The position numbers and the translations under genes are program-made. From assembly GCA_964017235.1 (NCBI GenBank), contig OZ024928.1:84625566-84689565 (forward strand): a stretch of 64,000 nt of DNA, given 5' to 3'. Under the pieces are notes generated by a model. It did no database searches, was not told where the DNA came from, and worked only from the letters and a program-made list of their open reading frames with translations. Source of the stretch: Sabellastarte sp. h YS-2021 (lineage: Eukaryota > Annelida > Polychaeta > Sabellida > Sabellidae). Positions 33,898 through 44,894 of the stretch are shown here, one piece after another (the first letter of the stretch is position 1; each line of letters begins with the position of its first letter).

Positions 33898-34819
33898 GTT
33901 AGAATATAAAAGAATTCCTTATTTGCATTTTTTTCTTCACATCAATATAGTTTTTACAGAACAAAAAATAACAAATAACAAAAAAATAACAAGAGAAATA
34001 ATAATTTAAAAGTTGTGTATTTTTGATAAAATTGTTTAGTGTAAGTGTTTCTCGTTCGCAAGTAAAAACTGACAAAAGTTCCTATAAATATCAAAATAAT
34101 AATTAAAGACAAAATAATATATTTTTAAAAGCTGTGCCTTCATTAAGGAAATATATTTAGAATTATTTCCCTTTTTACTGAATTCAAATATATGATTTTA
34201 AAAGGCGTAAGTCTAATTTTTTATCAAAGTACAGCACTTATAATCCGTGTTTTGCCGTCCAAAATGGACGTTGTTCAATAAAAACGTCATCCTGATGTCA
34301 TATAGTGACGTTGATGCAAAAGGTCAATATTACTTGACGGTCTGTTCTCTCCACTTGATTGATGGCCAAGGTCGTTAGTCCCTATTTACAGGGAGTATGT
34401 ATGTTGTGTATGAACCAGTGGAAGTTAAAATTTAATCTAAGTTGAACTTAGAATATTATGTTAAAAGATCTAAAAACATTCAGAATTCTCGAGTTTTAGT
34501 TGTAACCAACAGGAAGTTCCTGAATCCAATCAAATAAATATAGCCGATTATGTAAACAAATATTACAAAAATAAATGTTAAATATCTGTCAAAATAAGGA
34601 AAATAAGCTAACCTTTATATCTCATTTTCGATTCACAATCGATTCTTAACATGAGAATTGATTTTTTACATCGAAAGTTGTAAAAAGACGTCGAATCGAT
34701 TTTCCGTTGAATCGTAGGACCACTAACACACACACACATGATGCAAATGATAAATAATTTTTTTACGATTATAACCACCTCAATTTGGATCAATAAATTA
34801 TTTGTAACTGCAACTACAT
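33898..34819. other. Unassigned; ATCGATT-rich at 34620-34726
   Basis: AT-rich with no exon recognised. The stretch 34620-34726 mirrors 29960-30050. A (CA)n run lies at 34726-34738. Confidence 0.45.
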
Positions 34820-36865
34820 TGTTTAAACAACCACAGACCGGTTCAAAGCCGTTTCACAGCCGGTTGATATCATCATCACAAAAGACACTTATACATAGGT
34901 TTCAACACAGTCATTCCTCATCCATCAACAAAGAGACTATGAACCACCGCCAAGTAGATATAGACCTACTTAGGCTGCAAGCACAATCTCCAAACCCTGG
35001 TATTCTCCCCCCACATATCAAATTTGAGAGCTATATTGGATATACTGCCATAAACATCTCAAATGTTAACTTAACTGAACCTTAAGTCAGAGCCCTAGAA
35101 AAAGGCCTGGGGCCGATTTCACTAAAGGACTTAAACTAAGTCCCTTTATTGGCTAAGTCAGGGACTTAAATCTAAGACTTTGGTCTTAACTACTTCTGGG
35201 ACTTAAAATGGATTTCACAAAGGTGACTTAGCTAAGTCCAAGCTTATCAAATAGCCACAGTGGTTTTCTGTGTCATATGACCTTTTATATCCTTCATTTG
35301 ATGCATTTTATCTGAGGATAAGTGCTGTTTTGAAATAGAAAACCGTGTTACATCATATAAACTTCCAAAAGACTACTTCAGTAAGGTGTTCTGTATAATT
35401 ATACTTTATTTACAGCCATTTCAAATTTTGAAGTGGAGAAAAGGTTATGGCGGCCATATTTAAGTCCTCTTTACAAAATTTAAGCCCACTACCTCCCAGA
35501 CTTAAAGTTAAGTCCAATGACTTAGCAAATCCATGGACTTAGCCCCTTTGTGAAATCCACTAAGTCTAGGCCCGCTGACTTAGCACATTTTTGCCAGAAT
35601 TTAAGACCAAAGTCTTAAACTTAAGCCCAAAATCAGGCTTAAGTCCCTTAGTGAAATCGGCCCCTGACTTTTTACCCAACACCTGGCCTCCCTGACAAAT
35701 CACAGAAATGGCTAGACCTTAAAGAGTTCCACAGATGACTGGAACTAACCCAACACTTCAGCACATTAAACCTCATCTCCACAAACTTGGAGATCAATCA
35801 CAGAATCATTGATTTTATAAATCAAAATGCTCAAAATGATGACCAAAATAGCAATTCTGACATTGATACTGAAAACATTATCAAAATCAAATTTGTTCCA
35901 AAATCAGGTTGGAGGCCATCCCCACCTAACAAACTTGGAAACATTCTAAAGATCATTTAAACATGACTTACTCAAATGTAAAATCCCCAAACACAAATAT
36001 AATAGCCTAACTGATGAAGAAATAGTTGGGTTACAAGTTACAACTTACAAGAACTAAAAAAGAATAATAACATTGTCATTAAAAAGCTGACAAAGGTTCT
36101 GCTTAAGTATTCATGAACACTACTGATTCCCTCAGAGGATATAGACAACTTAGTGACCCCAACTTCTACCAACTTAAAACAGAGGATGAGACCCACCTGT
36201 ACTCTCAAAGGATAGCAGAAATATTACTACAAACGAGATCACTTAATCTTATTACAGAAAAAAACATTGAATATCTCAACATCAATAAACCAAAGGAAGC
36301 GACTTTCTATCTACTCCCTACAATGCACAAAAAGAACATACCAGGGAGACCCATATGCAGCTCTATCAACCACCCCACCTCAAAAATCAGCAAGTTTGTA
36401 GATAAACACATAAAAAATATGTATCTAGAATAGACTCATACATAAGAGACACACAACATTCATAAACAGACTTAAAGGACTAGGACAGATCCCAGAAGGA
36501 GCACTCCTAGTAACATTAGATGTAAGCTCACTTTACACTAACATTCCCAACCAAGAAGGAATCTTAGAAGTAACCGACCAGTTCAGAAGAGACAAAACCA
36601 AAACAGAAATAGGACCATTTATCCTAAAACTGTTGAAACTAGTTCTGCACTCAATGAACTTTAGATTCAACACCCACCAGTACTTACAAATAGGTGGCAC
36701 CGTGGCACAGCAATGAACACAAGTACAGCCCCAAACTACACCAACATATTTATAGATAGATATGAGACCAAAGCATTAAGAAATTACCATTTAAAACCAA
36801 TGTTTTGGTTTAGGTTTATTGATGACATATTTATGATCTGGACCCACGGCCAAGAGCAACTAGAC
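34820..36865 (+). pseudogene. Penelope-like element reverse transcriptase, broken and truncated
   Basis: Fragments in order match Penelope-like RTs: an N-terminal segment with NLT...LEKGL, interrupted by a MITE (35110-35663), then TFYPTPG, a KSGWRPSPPN segment, NNNIVIKKLTK, YRQLSDPNFYQL, the RPICSSINHPTSKISKFVD block (36342-36399), VTLDVSSLYTNIP (36511-36549) and the active-site FIDDIFMIW (36815-36841). Stops and frame changes occur throughout. The sequence ends just after the active site where family C copy C1 begins, so the thumb, linker and GIY-YIG endonuclease are missing. No function remains. Confidence 0.88.
35110..35663. mobile_element. 554-bp MITE inside the Penelope-like element
   Basis: Terminal inverted repeats begin GGGCCGATTTCACTAA on both ends and extend imperfectly over about 130 bp, with shared blocks AAGACTTTGGTCTTAA and GGATTTCACAAAGG. 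It is flanked by CTG on both sides (35107-35109 and 35664-35666). Removing it restores an uninterrupted Penelope reading frame across the site. A 3-bp duplication and GGG-type ends suggest the PIF/Harbinger group; CACTA is the alternative. Confidence 0.9.
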
Positions 36866-37905
36866 CTACGCATCGGAGGACCGATGCAAATTTGTATCCA
36901 CCGAAAGACAACTCATCAAGCCAGTGAACCACTGTGTGACCTTGAAGGAGAGGCCAAAGATCAAAGCTAACAACATCAGAAGATTCCCAGCCCATGATAT
37001 ACTACAAGTTAGTTTCACTTTGCAAACCTCCGGGATCAATAATAAGCGAGTTATAAGCACTTTTAAACTTGGCTATCCTTGTTTGACCTTGAAGAAAGGG
37101 CTCAAGGTCAAATCTGACCACAAGTTGATCCTAGTTGATCCCGAGAAGATTCCCAGCCCATGATTTCCTATAAGTTGGTTTCACATTGCAAACCTGTAAC
37201 ACCAATAATAAGTGAGTTATAAGCTCTTTAAGCTTGGCTATCCTTGTTCGACCTTGAAGGAGGGGTCCAAGATCATATCTAACTACATCAAAAGATTCCC
37301 AGTCCATGATTTCCTATAGGTTGGTTTCACATTGCAAACCTGTAACACCAATAATAAGTGAGTTATAAGCTTTTAAGTTTGGGTATCCTCATTTGACCTT
37401 GAAGGAGGAGTCCAAGGTCATCCCGAACAAAATCAAAAGATTCGCAGCCCATGATTTCCTATAGGTTGGTTTCACATTGCAAACCTCTAGGACCAATAAT
37501 AAGGCAGTTATAAGCACTTTTCATGACTGAAAAGAAACACTCTTGGTGGCCATCTTGTTTTTCAAAATGAGGCCAAAAATATTTTCAGTCAAGAATTTGT
37601 AATGATGAACATATCCTGCGAATTTGAGATCTCTACTTACAATACCCTTTGTTCTAGAGGGCCAACAAAACTCCTTGCTGAAAGTCGAAAAACGTCTGTG
37701 GCAGCCATCTTGTTCTTCAAAATGAGGCCAAAAATATTCCCAGGCAAGATTTTATGGTTATGAATATATCCTGCAAATTTGAGAAGTCTACCTATAATAC
37801 CCTGGCCTCTAGAGGGGTAACTAAAAAATCTCTTACACACTGCTGTGGCGGCGTACTCATGCGTAATCCATAGTATCCACTGGATGCTATCTGGTGGATA
37901 CAATG
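36862..37905 (+). mobile_element. Family C copy C1
   Basis: Left: ACTAGACC, hairpin GCATCGG-agga-CCGATGC (36870-36887), TTGTATCCACC (36892-36902). Interior: about four 147-bp monomers, then the TGGCCATCTTG blocks and a GGCGGCG tract. Right: palindrome 37873-37901 with outer arm GGTGGATACAA (37893-37903), the exact inverse of the left motif. It truncates the Penelope-like element. Confidence 0.85.
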
Positions 37906-38146
37906 ATACTAAGCTCGTCAAGGGCTGAAAATCTCCCCCCTTTTTGGTGTAAGGCCATAGTTTCATTAACAATGGGACTTTTGGTTCACCAGAAAATAAG
38001 AGTGTTTGCAAACATTTGAAAGGAAACATACGGCAAAGGTTAAAAAATGATGGGTATGAAAACCATTTACAATAGAATGTTTTAAAAATGTTTTATGTAC
38101 ACTGTTTAATAAACTTTTAATGATAAATGTTAGAAAAACGTTACAA

Positions 38147-41100
38147 ACTAGACCTATCACATCGGAGAACCGATGCAAATTGTATCCACCAGAAGAAAAC
38201 TGACCAAACTCATTCTAACATCGCTTAACCTTGAAGGAGAAGCCCAAGGTGAAATCTGACCCTATCAAAAGATTCTTAGCCCATGATTTCCTATAGGTTG
38301 GTGTGACACTGCAAACCTCTAGGAATACGAATAAGCAAGATATTAACACTAATTTTGGCAATCCTCATTTGACCCTGAAAGGGGGCCAAAGGTCAAATCC
38401 GATCACACCAAAAGATTCCCAGCCCATGATTTCCTAGATTTTGGTTTACCATTACAAAGCTCTAGGACCAATAATAAGCAAGTTACAAGCACTTTTAAGT
38501 TTGGCTATCCTCGTTTGACCTTGATGGAGGGTCCAAGGTCAAATCCGACCACAGCAATAGATTCCCAGCACATGATTTTGTGTACTATCCTCGTTTGACC
38601 TTGAAGGAGGGGTCCAAGGTCAAATCCGACCACAGCAATAGATTCCCAGCCCATGATTTCCTATATGTTGGTTTACCATCCCCAACCTCTAGGACCAATA
38701 ATAAGCGAGTTATAAGCACTTTTAAGTTGGGCTATCCTCATTTCACCTTGAAGGAGGGGTCCAAGGTCAAATCCGACCGCAGCAATAGATTCCCAGCCCA
38801 TGATTTCCTATAGTTTGGTTTACCATCCCAAACCTCTAGGACTGATAATAAGCGAGTTATAAGCACTTTTAAGTTTGGCTATGCTCGTTTGACCTTGAAG
38901 GAGGGGTCCAAGGTCAAATCCGATCACACCAAAAGATTCCCAGCCCATGATTTCCTATAGGTTGGTTTACCATCCTAAACCTCTAGGACCAATAATAAGC
39001 GTGCTATAAGCATATTTAAGTTTGGCTGTGCCCGTTTGACCTTGAAGGAGGGGTCCAAGGTCAAATCCGACCACGCCAAAAGACTCCCAGCCCATGATTT
39101 CCTATAGGTTGGTTTACCATCTCAAACCTCTAGGACCAATAATAAGCGAGTTATAAGCACTTTGAAGTTTGGCTATCCTCATTTAACCTTGAAGGAGGAG
39201 TCCAACGCCAAATCCGAACACACCAAAAGATTCCCAGCCCATGATTTCCTATAGTTTGGTTTACCATCCCAAACCTCTAGGACCAATAATAAGCGAGTTA
39301 TAAGCACTTTTAAGTTGGGCTATCCTCATTTCACCTTGAACGAGGGGTCCAAGGTCAAATCCGACCGCAGCAATAGATTCCCAGCCCATGATTTCCTGTA
39401 GGTTGGTTTACCATCCTAAACCTCTAGGACCAATAATAAGCGCGCTATAAGCACATTTAAGTTTGGCTGTGCCCGTTTGACCTTGAAGGAGGGGTCCAAG
39501 GTCAAATCCGACCACGCCAAAAGACTCCCAGCCCATGATTTCCTATAGGTTGGTTTACCATCTCAAACCTCTAGGACCAATAATAAGCGAGTTATAAGCA
39601 CTTTGAAGTTTGGCTATCCTCATTTAACCTTTAAGGAGGAGTCCAACGCCAAATCCGACCACACCAAAAGATTCCCAGCCCATGATTTCCTATAGGTTGG
39701 TTTACCATCCCAAACCTCTAGGACCAATAATAAGCAAGATATAAACACTAATTTTGGCAATCCTCATTTGACCCTGAAAGGGGGCCAAAGGTCAAATCCG
39801 ATCACACCAAAAGATTCCCAGCCCATGATTTCCTAGATTTTGGTTTACCATTACAAAGCTCTAGGACCAATAATAAGCGAGTTACAAGCACTTTTAAGTT
39901 TGGCTATCCTCGTTTGACCTTGATGGAGGGTCCAAAGTCAAATCGGACCACAGCAATAGATTCCCAGCACATGATTTTGTGTACTATCCTCGTTTGACCT
40001 TGAAGGAGGGGTCCAAGGTCAAATCCGACCACAGCAATAGATTCCCAGCCCATGATTTCCTATAGTTTGGTTTACCATCCCAAACCTCTAGGACCAATAA
40101 TAAGCGAGTTATAAGCACTTTTAAGTTGGGCTATCCTCATTTCACCTTGAAGGAGGGGTCCAAGGTCAAATCCGACCGCAGCAATAGATTCCCAGCCCAT
40201 GATTTCCTATAGTTTGGTTTACCATCCCAAACCTCTAGGACTGATAATAAGCGAGTTATAAGCACTTTTAAGTTTGGCTATGCTCGTTTGACCTTGAAGG
40301 AGGGGTCCAAGGTCAAATCCGATCACACCAAAAGATTCCCAGCCCATGATTTCCTATAGGTTGGTTTACCATCCTAAACCTCTAGGACCAATAATAAGCG
40401 TGCTATAAGCATATTTAAGTTTGGCTGTGCCCGTTTGACCTTGAAGGAGGGGTCCAAGGTCAAATCCGACCACGCCAAAAGACTCCCAGCCCATGATTTC
40501 CTATAGGTTGGTTTACCATCTCAAACCTCTAGGACCAATAATAAGCGAGTTATAAGCACTTTGAAGTTTGGCTATCCTCATTTAACCTTGAAGGAGGAGT
40601 CCAACGCCAAATCCGACCACACCAAAAGATTCCCAGCCCATGATTTCCTATAGTTTGGTTTACCATCCCAAACCTCTAGGACCAATAATAAGCGAGTTAT
40701 AAGCACTTTTAAGTTGGGCTATCCTCATTTCACCTTGAACGAGGGGTCCAAGGTCAAATCCGACCGCAGCAATAGATTCCCAGCCCATGATTTCCTATAG
40801 TTTGGTTTACCATCCCAAACCTCTAGGACCGCTAATAAGCGAGTTATAAGCACTTTTAAGTTTGGCTATGCTCGTTTGACCTTGAAGGAGGGGTCCAAGG
40901 TCAAATCCGACCACACCAAAAGATTCCCAGCCCATGATTTCCTGTAGGTTGGTTTACCATCCTAAACCTCTAGGACCAATAATAAGCGCGCTATAAGCAC
41001 ATTTAAGTTTGGCTGTGCCCGTTTGACCTTGAAGGAGGGGTCCAAGGTCAAATCCGACCACGCCAAAAGACTCCCAGCCCATGATTTCCTATAGGTTGGT

Positions 41101-41677
41101 TTACCATCTCAAACCTCTAGGACCAATAATAAGCGAGTTATAAGCACTTTGAAGTTTGGCTATCCTCATTTAACCTTGAAGGAGGAGTCCAACGCCAAAT
41201 CCGACCACACCAAAAGATTCCCAGCCCATGATTTCCTATAGGTTGGTTTACCATCCCAAACCTCTAGGACCAATAATAAGGGAGATATAAGCACTTTTCA
41301 TGACTGCAAAGAAACGCCTGTGGCGGCCATCTTGTTTTTCAAAATGAGGCCAAAATATTCCCAGTCAAGATTTTATAATGAGGAACATATCCTGCGAATT
41401 TGAGATCTCTACCTATAATACCCTTTGCTCTAGAGGGCCACCAAAAGTCCTTGTTTAAAGTCGAAAAACGCCCGTGGCGGCCATCTTGTTTTTCAAAATG
41501 AGGCCAAAAATATTCCCAGGCAAGATTTTATGGCTATGAATATATCCTGCAAATTTGAGAAGGCTAGCTATAATATTTTTTTCGTTAGAGCGGTAACGGT
41601 GAAATCTCTCTACACACTGCGGCGGCGGCGGCGGAACAAAGTCAAATCCATAGTATCCACCTCCGGTGGATACAATG
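38147..41677 (+). mobile_element. Family C copy C2, complete, with a long satellite
   Basis: Left: ACTAGACC, hairpin CATCGG-agaa-CCGATG (38160-38175), TTGTATCCACC (38180-38190). Right: GC-rich (GGC)n tract at 41621-41634 and a perfect palindrome 41653-41673 with 9-bp arms GTATCCACC/GGTGGATAC and loop TCC. GGTGGATACAA (41665-41675) is the 11/11 inverse of the left motif. The interior is a 147-bp satellite of about 20 copies plus a unique 400-bp right body shared with C1 and the 22-kb fragment. Confidence 0.88.
38215..41270 (+). repeat. 147-bp satellite organised as a 1.4-kb higher-order repeat
   Basis: Monomers start at GGCTATCCTCRTTTGACC every 145-148 bp. Nine full monomers plus one truncated 89-bp monomer form a higher-order unit. 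The unit starting at about 38356 recurs at about 39757 (offset 1,399-1,401 bp from several markers, for instance TGTACTATCC at 38581 and 39980). The two units differ at only a few positions, while neighbouring monomers differ much more. Confidence 0.92.
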
Positions 41678-42997
41678 AACATAAAAATGTCTGAATAATA
41701 ATGGATCAGAGATCAAATTCAATATCTTTTTAAGGATGCTCACTAATGAAAATAATATTTTTATGTCTAAAATTTTGAGATAGTGGCTTAGAAATTGTGC
41801 CCCCATTCATTTCTTACATTTAGGGATTGCATGTGGGGCAATTTTGACAGTCATCTAAAGTCCCGTATTATTGCTCACCGCCATCTTTGTTTGGACATGT
41901 TTGAAGGTGAAGGTTTAATAAGCATTCTGAAAATAGGGGTTTACAAACATTTTTGATAGAATGTTTTTAAAACATTTGATCAGAAATGTTGTTTAAACAT
42001 TTTATGTGTACTGTTTATCAACCATTTCATTACGAATGTTTGAAAAGCATTTCCAGCATAACCTGCATTTCTTCAGCTATTTTATAAATGTTTGAAAAAT
42101 GTTTCCAGTCAAACCTAGCTTCTTGAGTTATTTTGTAAAGGTTTAATAAAACGGTTTCAGTATAAACATTTGTATACAGATGTTTATAAAACGTCTTTTA
42201 AACATTACCTGGCGGCAGAACCACCTCCCAGAACACATCATTTCTTCCGAGATTTCATGTACCCGTGGGGTTGGTACTATGCTATCACAGTGGTATCTGC
42301 AGTTTATAGAAGGTTGTGACTAGGTCTTGCTTTGGTAGCAGGTGTTTCTCTGACAGCTCTATAAGGTGAGTAGGGGGTAAATGGAGGTTGTGTCACATTG
42401 ACAGACATTTGCACTATACTCTCATACTACTGCTGACAGTTACACACTGTGTCCTATTAGTGGCCATATGAGTCACTCTTTATTTAACCTTCAGTTAACA
42501 TAGAAATAACAAAAATTTTCCACAGAAGGTCAGTGAAATGGACAGAGATGAAGACACACATGTAAAGGAACAGTAATAGGGTGCAAAAGAGATAGTGGCT
42601 CATGGTGAATGACAGTGAGTAAGTCAAAGGAGGAAATTTTGAACATTTCAATACACATAGACATCAGACAGTACAGCCTGTACTGTACTGCTGTACTGTA
42701 CAGGAGTGGACAGTCTTATAGTTTGTCTTTGGTACTGTCCTGTCTGTTATTGGCCACTCCTGTAATTAAAGGAGAGAGGCATTTTGTTTAGCGCCTATAA
42801 CCTCGGCTTAAACCACCTGTACCATGAAAGGGATGCAAGATTAATCTTGATCTGACTAGTACGGTAGTGCACTACTATACAGTACAGTATCTATACTGAG
42901 TACAGTAGAGGGGACTGCACTGTGTACTAGCACTATTGCCAATACTAAACCAAGTATACCGTAAAACAGGCCATTTAAACTATTCAGAAGGCATATC
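41678..42997. other. Unassigned; ACATTT-rich foldback and an exon-like frame
   Basis: 41890-42210 is rich in AACATTT/AAATGTT in both orientations, and a similar stretch is at 37975-38140. An open frame at 42191-42319 on the plus strand reads like a short membrane-protein tail (see findings). GTACAGTAC-type motifs cluster at 42670-42930. No confirmed gene. Confidence 0.4.
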
Positions 42998-44894
42998 AAT
43001 AAGCCTAATCAGCATTTCGAGTACGCATGCGTGAACATATTGTCGCGACTTCCGTTTCGGGAAAAACAAATCTATGTAGATCGGAAACAGGAAGTGAATT
43101 TTACATGAAGAAATGAGTAAATACTACATAATTTCTTGCATAAAACACATAAAACTTTTTTTTTTATAAAAAATGTACATAACAATCTATAAAGCAAAGA
43201 ATTGTCACCAGGAAAAAATATTTTAAAATATAGTTTTTAGTCTTCTAAGATGAGCGAAAATAGGGTTTACATAACATGTACAGCTATTTCTGAAGATGAT
43301 TTTTCATTGATTATTTAAATTAAATTTATATGTAAAAAAACTATTGTAGTTTCAGATATTTTTTATTTGAAATAAACGTTAAAATATTAGATAATAAATT
43401 TGGAAAATGATTGAGAACACCAGCAATTGGTACGTACATGTTAATTAGTTGAAAATACTTGTGTATTTGCCAAAAAATCAGCAAAAATTTTCAGAAAAAT
43501 TTTAGATAAAATAATGTGTACACTACACATGCTAAGCTTATTTTTTTTATAAAAATATACATATAGATCTACAGAATAGTGTTTTTTCTTTGGCCAAGAA
43601 CAGGTACTTTTAAATATTGTTTTTATTCTTCTAAGGTGTGGGAAATGGGGTTTCTTGACCTGTACAGTTATTTTTCGAGATGATTGTTGATTGATTATTT
43701 AAATTATAAACATATGTTTAAAAATTATTGTGGTTTCAGATATTTTTTTATATGAGGTAAAGTATTAACTCATAAATTTGGAAAATTGTGGAGAACACCA
43801 GCAATTGCATATGTTAATTACTTGAAAATAGTTGTGTACATATTTGCTCAAAATTTTTGGAAAATTTTAGATAAAATGTTGTGCTCACTAGAGATATGCA
43901 GTTGAAAAAAATTTAGTTTCAATAATTTTGTTATTTTTTATTTATGGGCAGATTTTAATGGAATGAATATGAGGAGAACCGATGTTGGGGTGTGTGTAAA
44001 TAAAATATAAAAAAATGTGGGCAAAAGATGGGTTTTTGTGTACATACATAATCCATTTTCTTAAAAATTGCACAAATAATTAAAAATAGGAATTACAATT
44101 CCTTAAAAACGAAATAATTACTCTTATTTTGATATTTATTATAAGTGCAGCTTGTCCTAAGTGAATACGTTCTTAATCTTAAAATTAAAAAAACAACAAG
44201 GAACTAAAGGTCAAATAATGTACTTAAGCTTAATGCATAAAAAAGCTAATAAATGAGGCTGAAAAAAAGAATAACAGGAAAATGGTTCAAAAATATACAA
44301 AATATTAATTAAGAAATAAGAACATAAATATATGAAACAATTTATTGAGTGCTTTATTTACCATCCACCAGTTTTTTTTTAAAATAATAAGTAAAATAAG
44401 TCCATCTATAAAAAAATGGAAAACATTTGGGTTGAAATTTAAAAAAAAATTTTTTTTTTTAAATCAACTTATGATTTCTTCTCCATTTCTCCATGGGTTT
44501 AACGTTATAAATCAAACAGAAGCTGTCTGAAATACCTTTCCAATGATGTATATAACATATTTGTAACTTAAATATTTTTGGAAATATTGAAGAAAAATGA
44601 GGCCTTATTGATGAATTTGTTACACCAGTTAAGCTACAACTGGGCGAAAATGGGGGATTTATGTTAAATCTGCCACAAATATATCGCACAAATTCTATAT
44701 TCTTCACGGAACTTATTTATATTATTTATTACACTATTTCCATCATTTTTTTAAAAAGATAAATGCGTATATATACAGAAATCACATAAATTACATATTC
44801 GCTACTTCCTGGTTCTCTGTCACAGACGTTTTTTGTTTATCCCGATACCTTCCCATAATGCTTTGCAAGAATCGTAATGCTGATTAGGCTTATT
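42998..44894. mobile_element. 1.9-kb AT-rich element with 22-bp terminal inverted repeats
   Basis: The left end AATAAGCCTAATCAGCATT (42998) is matched in inverse at the right end (44876-44894); CGA after one mismatch also agrees. The interior contains a direct duplication of about 390 bp (43135-43500 and 43530-43890, sharing GAGAACACCAGCAATTG and TTTCAGATATTTTTT). No convincing TSD and no coding frame, so probably a non-autonomous DNA transposon of unknown superfamily. Confidence 0.75.

Noticed and set aside
38215-41270. CRISPR-like array
   Set aside because: The repeats are contiguous 147-bp monomers without unique spacers, in animal DNA.
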